Of a stretch of 64,000 bases of DNA, positions 7,145 to 16,450 are shown piece by piece. Numbering within the stretch: position 1 is the first letter of the stretch; each line of letters begins with the position of its first letter. Below the pieces are notes generated by a model. It saw only the letters and a list, made by a program, of their open reading frames with translations. It was not told the origin of the DNA and searched no databases. Both the position numbers and the translations under genes were made by a program. The stretch is from JAJRPT01 sp964465945 (GTDB lineage Bacteria; Bacteroidota; Ignavibacteria; Kapaibacteriales; UBA2268), in assembly GCA_964465945.1 (NCBI GenBank), contig CAYXMM010000003.1:124001-188000 (forward strand), read 5' to 3'.

Positions 7145-9334
7145 CTACTCCGTTATTATTATTTTTCTTGTTCTTGTTTCAGTTCCGTGTGTGATTTTCA
7201 TTATGTAGATTCCTGGAGATTGATTGCTTGCATACCAGGTTATGTTACCCTGCCAATTATTTTCTTTTATGACATTTATTTGTCCGTCGGTATTTAGTTT
7301 TGTTCCTGTTAGGTCGTAAATTTCTACGTCGTCGCTCGTGAATGGCAATTCACTATCCCAATAAACTTTAACTTTTACTTGATTATTGCTTGGTTGTGGA
7401 TATGGCGGATTAGTCCAAAGATAATTGCGGTTTTCGGTGGTTTCGACGCTGGTGTAGTCAATGCCAAGTTCTGAAAGAGGAAGAGTATAAATTCCGTAAG
7501 AGTAAATTAAAATTAAACTATCTTTATTTATATGTAAATTATATTTTCCAAATGCAATTTCAGAAAATGGTATTTCTTCAATACCGACATTGTATGCGCT
7601 CCATGTTGAACCGGAATCTCTTGAATAATAAAAGCCACTTCTTGTAATCATAAAAAAGTATTCTTTATAATTTATTAATCCTTTTATATAAGTTTCGTTT
7701 CCTAAATCTTTAATTTCACCCCATGATTTACCTAAGTCGTTTGATTTATATATTTTAAAAGTATTCGTTGATTGAGCAATGATTGTATTATTATGCACTG
7801 CAAACTCTTCTATAAATTCACTATTCATTAGATTAGTTGTATCATTTGATAGACTATTCCAAGTTTCACTTTTATCAGTCGAAGTTACAATTCCATTTCT
7901 ACTTGTTCCTGAAAATAACTTTCCATTTATCTCTTTTATGGAAGTGAAGTTAAAATTTATTTCAGGATGATATTCATTGTAATTATACCAATTTTCACCA
8001 TTATCTTCAGAAATAAATAACCCATTATTTGGATTATAAAAACTAATATTTAAAGTTGAAATGAATAATTTATTATAATGTCTTGTAATATCATTTACCC
8101 AGATACTAAATTCACCTATGGTTTTATCTTTCCAGGTTTTTCCAAAATCTTTTGAATATACAAATTGATTGCTTATAACATAACTTAGTATTATATTATT
8201 ACTGTCGACGTAAAAGTCAGTATATTGAAAAGATTCTAAATCGGTAAGCTTCAACCAATTTTTCATATTCGAAGATGAACAATACAAATTATTAGCGGTT
8301 AATAGATATAAGCTATCTTTTATAATTTTTGATTTCACATTATTACTTCTAATTTTAAAATTAGATTGTAAATAATTTGAATTTTTATCTAAAAGAAAGT
8401 TTCCAAATATTTCTCCCCAAACATTAAAGTATAAATTATTGTTTATACTTTTTATTAAAGATATTTTCCCTTTATTACCATTGTTATAAACTTCTTCCCA
8501 ATTGCTTTTTATATTGTTTGACTTATATATTTCACCATAATTTGTTCCAGCATAAAACGTATCTCCTATTCTTTCAAATGAAATAATATTTCTATTAGTA
8601 GTACCATTAAAATTAACAAGTGCCCAATTTTCTCCTAAATCCTCAGAATAATATAACCCTTGTTCACCAGCAATAAATTGATAATCTGAATATATCTTAA
8701 CTAAATTAAATTTCTTATAATTAATATTGTCTATTCCATTTAATTTATTCTTAAAGTTATAACCTCCGTCAGTTGAGATAAAGACTCCTTTATTGGCATT
8801 TGCACCACCTTTATCGGCTACAATAATATTATCATTATAATTATCAATTATACCATCAAATTTTGGTAAGCTTGAATTTGAAACTAAGACCCAGTCTTTG
8901 CCATCATTTGTAGAGCGAAATAAACCACGGTTTGATAAATAGTGTAAATTTGATTCAATTTTAAACACATGATAAATTCGATTAATTTTGTCATCAACAA
9001 ATACAATTTCCCAATTTTCACCTAGATCATAACTTTTCAGTATCATAGGAAAGCCATTATTACTATTAGCAACTGTTCTAAATAGATTTTTATCAATTAA
9101 ATAATATCCATCTGTTACTTGGTAATTGAATGTTCTGCTATTATATTCATTTTCCCAAGTGTAGCCATTGTTGGTGGATACAAATATTATATCATCAATT
9201 ATAAAAATTAATGTATCATTAATATTAAACATATATTCAGCTACATGTGTTTCTTTTGGCAATTCAATTTTTTCCCATTTTGCAGAAAGAAATAATGGAA
9301 ATATTAACATTATATTTAGTAATAAAATTCTCAT
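7145..9334 (-). CDS. Secreted BNR/sortilin-type beta-propeller protein with T9SS sorting domain
   Basis: This 729-residue protein has a signal peptide (first 17 residues, ending FLSAK) and many repeats of the form S.D.G..W, such as STDGGYNF, SEDLGENW and SEDNGENWYNY, typical of BNR or Vps10-type propeller blades. The last 90 residues form a type A T9SS C-terminal domain (PSNNQVKVKVYW, VEIYDLTGTKL, GIYIMKI, KIIITE). It should cross the outer membrane through the Por system and be released or anchored. GGAG lies 8 nt before the ATG. The ligand is unknown. Codon use is as AT-rich as the neighbourhood. Confidence 0.88.
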   Translation of the reverse strand: MRILLLNIMLIFPLFLSAKWEKIELPKETHVAEYMFNINDTLIFIIDDIIFVSTNNGYTWENEYNSRTFNYQVTDGYYLIDKNLFRTVANSNNGFPMILKSYDLGENWEIVFVDDKINRIYHVFKIESNLHYLSNRGLFRSTNDGKDWVLVSNSSLPKFDGIIDNYNDNIIVADKGGANANKGVFISTDGGYNFKNKLNGIDNINYKKFNLVKIYSDYQFIAGEQGLYYSEDLGENWALVNFNGTTNRNIISFERIGDTFYAGTNYGEIYKSNNIKSNWEEVYNNGNKGKISLIKSINNNLYFNVWGEIFGNFLLDKNSNYLQSNFKIRSNNVKSKIIKDSLYLLTANNLYCSSSNMKNWLKLTDLESFQYTDFYVDSNNIILSYVISNQFVYSKDFGKTWKDKTIGEFSIWVNDITRHYNKLFISTLNISFYNPNNGLFISEDNGENWYNYNEYHPEINFNFTSIKEINGKLFSGTSRNGIVTSTDKSETWNSLSNDTTNLMNSEFIEEFAVHNNTIIAQSTNTFKIYKSNDLGKSWGEIKDLGNETYIKGLINYKEYFFMITRSGFYYSRDSGSTWSAYNVGIEEIPFSEIAFGKYNLHINKDSLILIYSYGIYTLPLSELGIDYTSVETTENRNYLWTNPPYPQPSNNQVKVKVYWDSELPFTSDDVEIYDLTGTKLNTDGQINVIKENNWQGNITWYASNQSPGIYIMKITHGTETRTRKIIITE

Positions 9335-9859
9335 TTATTTTCTCCATTTAAAAATAAAAATTTTGACATTTATTTACCTTGAATTAATTTAAAATTTAGT
9401 GAATCAATAATTCATAATATAATTATGAACGCCAACAGCGGTTTGCATTTCGTTTAGATGCCACACCGCCTAAACTTTTGTTTCACTAAATTGTAAAGTT
9501 TGAACTCCTGTAAATTATTTTGCTTAGAACATTTAATCTGTAAATTATTTTTAATTTTATAGTAGAGAGAATTTGCGATTTCGGATTGTTGTATAAAGCA
9601 AGCGTATATATATATATATATAAGGAGTTAGGAGAATATGGTAAGTTTTGTTATGCAATTTATTTTCACATTTTTTATAATACTTTTGCACTTTTTGAAA
9701 ATTTACTTTCTGCAATTTAATAAATGTTTTTTAATATGCAAGTGCTTTCTTTTATTATGTTTTGTCTCTTCCTTTATTTCACTATTACGGGCGTAAGTAA
9801 TGTTTACTATAAATAATAGAGTGTTTTCAATTCATTCCAACTCCATTCAAAGCGCTGGT
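9335..9859. other. Gene-free stretch with a hairpin and a repeated element
   Basis: No credible gene is seen. At 9431-9475 lies a GC-richer segment able to form GTTTAG/CTAAAC (9452-9457 with 9470-9475) or, alternatively, GCGGT/ACCGC (9438-9442 with 9465-9469). At 9580-9640 lies one copy of an element also present at 51470-51542. The remainder is AT-rich spacer. Confidence 0.6.
9580..9640 (+). repeat. Intergenic element copy A with (TA)n core
   Basis: The left end reads TTCGGATTGTTGTATAAA, the core is (TA)9 at about 9605-9622, and the right end is AAGGAGTTAGGAGAATATG. Copy B at 51470-51542 has the same ends around a different tandem repeat. Confidence 0.55.
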
Positions 9860-10285
9860 TTAATTATAATTCTTTTCAAACTTATAGTTTATTATGAAGT
9901 ACAATGAATCTATTTTTTTCGTGTCGCAAATTAGATTGCGGATATATGAAAATTCTATATTTACTCGGATTAGGTTGTCATCAAGGTTTTGCTGATATAT
10001 GTTTGATATATCAAGTCCTTTAAGTTTATTACGAAGCATTGGTAATTCGTCGTAAATGTTAAGTTTGTCAATTGCTAATATTCGATGTCCTGTTGGAGTT
10101 GCAAGGTATTCAGTTGCTGCTGGGATATTATTTGAATCTAACTCTGCTTTAAAAAGCAATACTGCTCCGACAGGGTTTTCTCTTGCAATGATAATAGTTT
10201 TAACTTCTTGTGGCTTTTCTCCAATCTGGATTATTTCACAAGCATTTAATAGGATTGTAAGTAATATAAAAATTAATTTTTTCAT
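9860..10285 (-). CDS. Lipoprotein of unknown function
   Basis: The 141-residue protein has lipobox LLNAC (Cys16) after a hydrophobic signal. The mature part is mixed alpha/beta and includes NPVGAVLLFKAELDSNNIPAATEYLA, a pattern reminiscent of small periplasmic proteins with a DUF4878/SnoaL-like cone fold, but this is only a resemblance. Its ATG overlaps the TGA of the hydrolase gene upstream (ATGA), so the two are translated together. Only envelope localisation can be stated. Confidence 0.7.
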   Translation of the reverse strand: MKKLIFILLTILLNACEIIQIGEKPQEVKTIIIARENPVGAVLLFKAELDSNNIPAATEYLATPTGHRILAIDKLNIYDELPMLRNKLKGLDISNIYQQNLDDNLIRVNIEFSYIRNLICDTKKIDSLYFIINYKFEKNYN

Positions 10286-11121
10286 TTGTTGATAAATTCA
10301 ATTGTTTTATTTATTGCGTAATCTAAATTTTCATTTGTTGATATAAAAGGGTTACTCACTCCAAAAGTGTGATTACATTTTTCAATATAATGAGCTTCTA
10401 AACTTATTGAGTTTACGGCTGATTTTTCTAATGCTTCAGCTTCATTATATCTAACTGTTAAATCTAATTTTCCTTGTATTATACAAATTGGAATTTTGAG
10501 TTCAGAAATTTTCCCTTTTAAATCAAATCGTTTTTTATTACGTTCTTTATCTTCGAGATATTCAACGTCTAAAAACAAAGTTTGTCCTGATTTGCTTTCT
10601 GTAAATTCAATATATCCTTTTTCTCTCCATTCTTTTTTTTGTCGTTCGGTATTTCTATCTGACTTGGAAATTGAATTCCATAAAATAATTTTGTTAATGT
10701 CATTTCTTTCGTGAGCAGTGATAATTGAAACTGCTCCTCCAAGTGAATGACCTATTAAGTTAATTTCACCATTCCAGCATTCAGATAAATTTATATTAAA
10801 ATTATTTGATTTTATATAATCTAATAATATATTCAGGTCTTTTAATTCTTGTGAAATAGTGTTTTTTCTAAATTTAGAATTATCATAAAGCATTTTACCT
10901 TCGTCAATCACTCCATTTAATGAAAAATCTAAATTTATGGTAGGACCAGATTGTTCAGATAGTTTCTCAGCCATACGCGGAATAAACCCCCAATTTCTAA
11001 ATGCTTTAAATCCGTGTAAGATTATATTTAATGGCGATTTTTGACTATAAATTTTTTTACGTAAATCAAATTTTATTAGATCGTTGTTGTCATTAAAAAT
11101 TTCAAAATATAATTTTTCCAT
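10282..11121 (-). CDS. Alpha/beta hydrolase (serine esterase-like)
   Basis: An alpha/beta-hydrolase fold is shown by NIILHGFKAF (oxyanion region), INLIGHSLGGAVS (nucleophile elbow GHSLGG), IPICIIQGKLDLTV (acid Asp) and KCNHTFG (catalytic His). The order and spacing of the triad are complete. No signal peptide is present, so it acts in the cytoplasm, perhaps on a small ester or acylated peptide; the substrate is unknown. The ATG at 11121 (279 residues) is preferred over a TTG six bases upstream. It sits between a YdjM-like gene and a lipoprotein gene. Confidence 0.82.
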   Translation of the reverse strand: MEKLYFEIFNDNNDLIKFDLRKKIYSQKSPLNIILHGFKAFRNWGFIPRMAEKLSEQSGPTINLDFSLNGVIDEGKMLYDNSKFRKNTISQELKDLNILLDYIKSNNFNINLSECWNGEINLIGHSLGGAVSIITAHERNDINKIILWNSISKSDRNTERQKKEWREKGYIEFTESKSGQTLFLDVEYLEDKERNKKRFDLKGKISELKIPICIIQGKLDLTVRYNEAEALEKSAVNSISLEAHYIEKCNHTFGVSNPFISTNENLDYAINKTIEFINK

Positions 11122-11122
11122 A

Positions 11123-11146
11123 AGCAAAATTAAAGGAAATTTTGCT
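11123..11146 (-). other. Hairpin across a gene junction
   Basis: AGCAAAATT (11123-11131) and AATTTTGCT (11138-11146) form a perfect 9-bp stem with a 6-nt loop. The stop codon of the upstream gene falls in one arm and the ATG of the hydrolase is 1 nt beyond the other. There is no T tract, so it is not a typical terminator; it could affect initiation of the hydrolase. Confidence 0.4.
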
Positions 11147-12161
11147 ACTTACCTAAAATTCGAATAATCAATTTTTCAAAAGTAGATTTAAAATCAATGT
11201 TTAACCCAGAATTTGCTCTTTCAAAACCGATAACTTCATTATTTTTAAATATTAATTTAAATTTGAATACAGATGAGTTTTCCTTGCTTAATTGTTCATT
11301 ACTAACATTAAACCTTAAATCACTAAAGTAAATATCGTTTCCTTTTTTCTCAAATTTATAAAGTCCTCTTGAGAACCAAAGAAGTTTTTGAATTGGATAA
11401 TCGTTTAAATTATGTTTAATCAGATAAGTATTTCGTTCTAATGATTGGTAGTTAATATTTTTAGTTTTGTCTAAGTGAGAATAATCAGCAAAGTAGACTT
11501 TGTCATTTTCGCATACAATCAAAGTGTTCCAAAGAATTATATTTAAAGGGCTTGGGGCAGAAAAGTCTTGAATTATTTGACTTGTTTCTTTAAAGCTGTC
11601 CTCGAAAACAATATCTGCAGAGTATTTCGAAATTAGTCCTAAAAATAAGTAGAATGTTGTGAAAATTATTGCCGAATAGTTTATTATTCTCCTTTGTCGG
11701 GAATTTCTCTTTTGGAATAAAATTATTATTAAAGCAAAGATAAATGGAAGCGTATAAACTAAGTCAATGATAAAAATAGAATTAAAAGCTACAGGGTAAT
11801 TTGAAAATGGTTGAAAGAGTTGTGTTCCATAAGTAGTAAAGGAGTCTAATAGTGGGTGAGTTACTACTGACAAAAATGACAGTAATGTCCAGTTTTTAAA
11901 AGTGGCTTCTTGTTTTTTATGAATTTTAAATTGAATAAATCCTAAAATTGGTGCAATTAAAATTGCAAAAAGAATAGAGTGAGAAAAGCCTCTATGTATG
12001 CCTAACATTTCAACTTCATTGAAGAAGTATCGCATAAAAACGTCTAAATCGGGAATAGTTCCGCAAATTCCTCCCCAAAGCATAGCCCAATTTCCTGCTT
12101 TCTTCCCTGCCACTGCTTCACCAACTGATGCACCTAAAACAAATTGCGTTACTGAATCCAC
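11145..12161 (-). CDS. YdjM/DUF457-type membrane-bound metal-dependent hydrolase
   Basis: The 338-residue protein opens with MDSVTQFVLGASVGEAV and has the family motifs PDLDV (about 38), HRGFSHS (about 56-62) and HPLLDSFTTYGT (about 101-112), whose His and Asp residues are thought to bind metal. Several membrane segments occupy the first 180 residues and a soluble beta-rich domain follows. The E. coli relative ydjM is LexA-regulated, but no LexA box was recognised here. It lies 8 nt after the GNAT gene, in the same direction. Confidence 0.85.
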   Translation of the reverse strand: MDSVTQFVLGASVGEAVAGKKAGNWAMLWGGICGTIPDLDVFMRYFFNEVEMLGIHRGFSHSILFAILIAPILGFIQFKIHKKQEATFKNWTLLSFLSVVTHPLLDSFTTYGTQLFQPFSNYPVAFNSIFIIDLVYTLPFIFALIIILFQKRNSRQRRIINYSAIIFTTFYLFLGLISKYSADIVFEDSFKETSQIIQDFSAPSPLNIILWNTLIVCENDKVYFADYSHLDKTKNINYQSLERNTYLIKHNLNDYPIQKLLWFSRGLYKFEKKGNDIYFSDLRFNVSNEQLSKENSSVFKFKLIFKNNEVIGFERANSGLNIDFKSTFEKLIIRILGK

Positions 12162-12169
12162 AAAGCCCT

Positions 12170-12445
12170 TTATTTAATAAGTAGTAAGTCTTGTGATTTA
12201 GTCTCTTTAGCCATATACCTTGTAACTAAGTGGTGCATTGGGAATACTTTAAGATTATTTTGTCTAGCATAATCTAAGCTGAATTTTATTAATTCAGTTC
12301 CTGCACCTTGTGTTTCTAAGTATTTTGGTACTTCGATTTCATAAATAACAATATGATTTTGTCGAGGGATATAATCGAGTGTTGCGGTATGTCCGTCATC
12401 ACTTAATTCAAATCTATTTTTATCTTTCAAATGTGTTATTTTCAT
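12170..12445 (-). CDS. YjdJ-type small GNAT-like acetyltransferase
   Basis: This 91-residue single-domain protein has IVIYEIEVPKYLETQGAGTELIKFSLDYARQNNLKVFP, in which QGAGTEL matches the acetyl-CoA pyrophosphate-binding loop (Q/RxxGxG/A) of GNAT enzymes. It belongs to the short Acetyltransf_CG/YjdJ group (about 90-100 residues), whose substrates are mostly unknown. AAGG sits 8 nt upstream of the ATG. It is the first gene of a minus-strand group of four. Confidence 0.8.
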   Translation of the reverse strand: MKITHLKDKNRFELSDDGHTATLDYIPRQNHIVIYEIEVPKYLETQGAGTELIKFSLDYARQNNLKVFPMHHLVTRYMAKETKSQDLLLIK

Positions 12446-12555
12446 ACACTACCTTAATTTTTAATGATTGACGAATACTTTGTTAATAATATTTTGTAAC
12501 TAATTTAATTTTATTGTGTTAATATTTAATTAAAGTTAAATATGAAAGAATTTCA

Positions 12556-12563
12556 TATTTTTG
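12556..12563 (+). promoter_or_regulatory. -7 box for the large fibronectin-repeat gene
   Basis: TATTTTTG matches TAnnTTTG and lies 31-38 nt before the ATG at 12594. The box overlaps an upstream in-frame TTG (12561), which argues against that TTG as start. Confidence 0.55.
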
Positions 12564-12593
12564 AATAAATTATTAATCCAAAAAGAGGGAAAT

Positions 12594-15500
12594 ATGTTGA
12601 AATTTTTACTTCTTATAGCGACAATATCATATTTTGCTTTTTCACAATATGATGTAGCAAGAATTAGAAGTCCATACCTAAATGAATATAAAGAATTAGA
12701 AAAAGGTCCAAACGATGTGCTTTGGGTTGGGACATGGGGGGCCGGTATAAAGAAATCTACCGATATGGCAGTAAATTGGACAACTATAAATAATGGTCTG
12801 ACTGATTTATATATAACGGATATAAATTATAAAGATGGAATTTTACTAGCTGGGACTTATGGCGGTGGAGTATTCAAATCAACCAATGAAGGTGCAAATT
12901 GGACGGCTATAAATTCTGGGCTTTATAATCTAAAAGTTCAGGGTGTTGCCGTTAAAGATGATAATACATATTTTATAGCAACAGAAGGTAATGGAGTTTT
13001 TAGAACTACAAATGGTGGAACAACCTGGGAGGAAAAAAACCAAGGAAATAATTTTCAAGATATGAGATTTGTTCATATAACACCTGAGGGTAATATTCTG
13101 GCTTCAAGGCAAGGAGATGGGCTAATGCGATCAGATGATAATGGTGAATCATGGACACGTTCTCAATCTGGAATTTTTAATAATTATTTAATTTCTATTC
13201 AAACTTTGCCAAATAATGAAATGTGGATAACATCAGCAGGTGAAGGAATTTTTCAGTCATCAGACGATGGAAAGCATTGGTTAAGAGTAGAGAGACTCAA
13301 AAATCTAATTGATTTGAATATAGAGTCATTTACATTTTTTGAACATGAAAATGAGTATTTTGCGATAGTTGGAACAAGGAACTGGGGAGTTTGGAGATTT
13401 GATACTCAGTGGAATGACCCTCGATATTTAGTAACTTTATACACAACTCGAACTGCGCATTCTATGGTAACTTTATCTAATAATAGAGTAGTTATTGCTG
13501 TTGGCTCGGAAGGGGTGTCATATACTGATGATAATGGTGCTAATTTTACTCCCGCGGTTGGGTTAAGAGAAGATAAGAATAATGATTATGAAGTTTATGT
13601 AAAAGATAAAAACGTAATGGTAGGTTTGGGCACAAAAGGTGTATATCATTCATCAAACTATGGCTATGCTTGGGAAGATAGAGGAGAGACAGCAGGAGAT
13701 TATTCAATATTCAAAGAACAAAATAATAAGTTTTATATCTCTTATGATGGGAAGTTGAAATCGACAACGGATTTTGGTCAAAATTGGACGACAATTAATG
13801 TAACTGATGTTTATCCAAGTCAAGCAAGCTTTAATAAAGTTTATTCATATAACGATATACTTGTTGATGGTAACACTTGGTATTTGACATATACTTTTGG
13901 TTATGTGTATACAGGTTCGGCTGTTCCTCCACCTGCGCCACCTACTTTTAAATATAGCTTATTAGTCTCAACTAATAATGGAGCGACATGGGCGTTGCAT
14001 CCAGATATTGCTATTGATATGCCTTTTAAAGGAATTGGGAAAACTCAAAGTGGAGCTATTGTTGCTGTTAATGAAATATCTGAAATTTATAATAGTGTGA
14101 ATGGTGGTGTTGATTTTAATAAAACTCCATTTAATATTAACTCAGATAATTTCACAATAAATTTTTTAAAAGTTGATAGAAGTAAAGTATATTTAGCGGG
14201 TGATGATTCATTACTTATCTCAACAGATAATGGTGAGACTTTTGAAAGAAGTAATTTCCATTTTGACCAAATGGAATTTAAAGGGTTTAAGCCAAAAGAA
14301 GATGCAAGAGATATGGTCTTCACAAGTGCGAGTAGTAATTTTGTTGGATTCAAAAGTAATTTAGGTGTATATCATACTAAAGATAATGGCGTTACTTATG
14401 ATTCGATAAACAATAGCTACCCAACTGAGACAGTTCGTTCAATGGATGGGAATTCTGATGGAGATGTCTATATTGCTACATCATCTATTTGGAGATATGT
14501 AGATGCAAAAGGTTTACCAATACCTAAATTAATATCACCACCTGATAAAACAGGGAACCTTTCTGTTAGCCCAACATCTTCTGGTGGTAGAGCAACTGCT
14601 GTGATTACTTGGGAAGACACTGAAAAAGCAGATATGTATGAAATTCAAGTATCTGAATACGAGCAGTTTTATAATTATATGTATAAGAAAGTGCATGCTG
14701 GTTCATCGGCAACACTAACAGATTCACTTAAATACAATACAACATATTATTGGAGGGTAAGGTCGAAAATTAATGATTCTTATGGTAAATGGTCTTCAAG
14801 GTGGGAATTTACAACAGAGTTGCCTGCTCCAACATTAACTTACCCAGCAAATAATGATTTTGGCGTTCCATTGAAACCGACATACCAATGGGACGAAATT
14901 CCTAACTCTTTATATTATGTAGTTCAACTTTCGTCTTCGACTGCATTTAGTGATGTGATTTTTAGTAGTACTGTAACCTCGACTACTTTTTCTTCTGGGA
15001 CTTTCACACCGGAAAATGTGTTAACTCCATCAACAATGTATTATTGGAGAGCGAAAGCAGTAAGTAGCAAAAGCGAATCTAACTGGTCTGATTATAATGT
15101 ATTTACTACTGTTACAGGTAAACCAACATTGATTTATCCTGAAAATAATTCAACGGAAATACCGACTGCATCTACGTTTAAGTTTAAAGGTGTTCCAAGT
15201 GGAACCAAGTATTTCATTCAAATTTCATCAGATTCTACGTTCCAAAATTTAGCATTATTAATATTGAACAGAGAGACTGAGACTGATTCAACTCACTTTT
15301 TCGACTTCTTGCAGTATTACAAAGAATATTATTGGAGAGTTCAATCTGCTCTAACAATGACAGATGGTCAAGGCAATGAGGAAGTATTCAAGGGTGAGTG
15401 GAGCGATGTATTTAGTTTCACAACAGGCATAAAACCGCCTGGCTTAATATCTCCACCAAACAATGCTTTTGATGTTCCATTAACAACACAACTTGAATGG

Positions 15501-16289
15501 GATAAGTTCGATGGAGCAACTGGCTATCATATTCAAGTGTCACCAGACCAAAGTTTTGCAAGTGATTATGTGATTGAAGATACTTTAACTACATTAACTT
15601 ATGATATACCAGCCGGAATATTAACAAATTATACGATGTATTATTGGAGAATGCGAGTTGTGCTTTCAGATAATGTAGCAGCATGGGTATCTCCATGGAG
15701 ATTCACTACGATAATGGAATCGCCAGCACAAGTATATCCAGAATGTCATCAAAATGATGTAGATTTACAATTCACAATAGTATGGAGTAAAGTTTTAGGC
15801 GCAGAGAAATATAGAATACAAGTAGCAACAACACCAAACTTTGGAGAAAGCGATATTGTATTCACAGAAGAAGATATGACAAATGACAGAACAAAAATCG
15901 AATCTGGTTTAGAAGCAAACAAAACATATTATTGGCGAACTCAAGGGTATAATGATGTGAATACAGGACCTTGGTCGACAGTGTGTGATTTTACAACGCT
16001 TGCCTTAGGGGTAGAAGATGAACTTGCAAAAGAATTAAATTTCATCGCCTATCCGAACCCAACATCAGATAAGATGAATTTTGAATTTACGCTTAAAGAA
16101 GCAAGCAAAGTAAATATAGAAATTTACGATATGTCAGGGTTAAAAGTAGCGGAATTATTAAATGGAAATATCGGAACAGGCACACAATTCATAAATTGGA
16201 ATGTAAAGGGAGTTTCCAACGGAACCTATAATTTAATAATGAGTGTGAATGGCAAAACATACATCAAATTAGTTGGTGTTAGTAAGTAA
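12594..16289 (+). CDS. Large secreted protein: beta-propeller, five FnIII-like repeats, T9SS domain
   Basis: The protein has about 1231 residues from the ATG at 12594, which has AGAGGGA just upstream. After the signal peptide (ending YFAFSQ) comes a propeller region of STNEGANWT/TTNGGTTWE blades up to about 640. Five fibronectin-III-like modules follow (about 650-1150), each ending in YYWR..., as in YNTTYYWRVRS, TMYYWRAKA, EYYWRVQS, MYYWRMRV and TYYWRTQG. The last 80 residues form a T9SS type A domain (YPNPTSDKMNFEF, VNIEIYDMSGLKV, GTYNLIM). It is probably a cell-surface adhesion or matrix protein. A strong terminator follows. Confidence 0.9.
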   Translation: MLKFLLLIATISYFAFSQYDVARIRSPYLNEYKELEKGPNDVLWVGTWGAGIKKSTDMAVNWTTINNGLTDLYITDINYKDGILLAGTYGGGVFKSTNEGANWTAINSGLYNLKVQGVAVKDDNTYFIATEGNGVFRTTNGGTTWEEKNQGNNFQDMRFVHITPEGNILASRQGDGLMRSDDNGESWTRSQSGIFNNYLISIQTLPNNEMWITSAGEGIFQSSDDGKHWLRVERLKNLIDLNIESFTFFEHENEYFAIVGTRNWGVWRFDTQWNDPRYLVTLYTTRTAHSMVTLSNNRVVIAVGSEGVSYTDDNGANFTPAVGLREDKNNDYEVYVKDKNVMVGLGTKGVYHSSNYGYAWEDRGETAGDYSIFKEQNNKFYISYDGKLKSTTDFGQNWTTINVTDVYPSQASFNKVYSYNDILVDGNTWYLTYTFGYVYTGSAVPPPAPPTFKYSLLVSTNNGATWALHPDIAIDMPFKGIGKTQSGAIVAVNEISEIYNSVNGGVDFNKTPFNINSDNFTINFLKVDRSKVYLAGDDSLLISTDNGETFERSNFHFDQMEFKGFKPKEDARDMVFTSASSNFVGFKSNLGVYHTKDNGVTYDSINNSYPTETVRSMDGNSDGDVYIATSSIWRYVDAKGLPIPKLISPPDKTGNLSVSPTSSGGRATAVITWEDTEKADMYEIQVSEYEQFYNYMYKKVHAGSSATLTDSLKYNTTYYWRVRSKINDSYGKWSSRWEFTTELPAPTLTYPANNDFGVPLKPTYQWDEIPNSLYYVVQLSSSTAFSDVIFSSTVTSTTFSSGTFTPENVLTPSTMYYWRAKAVSSKSESNWSDYNVFTTVTGKPTLIYPENNSTEIPTASTFKFKGVPSGTKYFIQISSDSTFQNLALLILNRETETDSTHFFDFLQYYKEYYWRVQSALTMTDGQGNEEVFKGEWSDVFSFTTGIKPPGLISPPNNAFDVPLTTQLEWDKFDGATGYHIQVSPDQSFASDYVIEDTLTTLTYDIPAGILTNYTMYYWRMRVVLSDNVAAWVSPWRFTTIMESPAQVYPECHQNDVDLQFTIVWSKVLGAEKYRIQVATTPNFGESDIVFTEEDMTNDRTKIESGLEANKTYYWRTQGYNDVNTGPWSTVCDFTTLALGVEDELAKELNFIAYPNPTSDKMNFEFTLKEASKVNIEIYDMSGLKVAELLNGNIGTGTQFINWNVKGVSNGTYNLIMSVNGKTYIKLVGVSK

Positions 16290-16310
16290 AAAATCAACTA
16301 AGCACAAAAC

Positions 16311-16340
16311 AAAAAGAGCCGATTTAATCGGCTCTTTTTT
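16311..16340 (+). terminator. Terminator after the FnIII-repeat gene
   Basis: A 13-bp stem AAAAAGAGCCGAT / ATCGGCTCTTTTT with a TTA loop is followed by a T run, 22 nt after the stop. Confidence 0.9.
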
Positions 16341-16397
16341 TATGGAAAAAGCATAATAATGAACTTAAGTTAATTTTTTTAATCGGGAAAAAAGTGG

Positions 16398-16405
16398 TAT
16401 CTTTG
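16398..16405 (+). promoter_or_regulatory. -7 box for the E1 gene
   Basis: TATCTTTG matches TAnnTTTG, 46-53 nt before the ATG at 16451. The expected -33 TTTG is replaced by a T run. Confidence 0.5.
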
Positions 16406-16450
16406 CGTTGCTTTTTTTACAAAATTAAAAATTAAATATGAGGTCTGTTG

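Noticed and set aside
9431..9640. Integron attC site
   Set aside because: The ends do not satisfy the RYYYAAC / GTTRRRY core sites, and no integrase gene is in the window.
12561..12593. Upstream TTG start for the fibronectin-repeat protein
   Set aside because: The TTG falls inside a TAnnTTTG -7 box, while the ATG at 12594 has a good ribosome site and begins the signal peptide.
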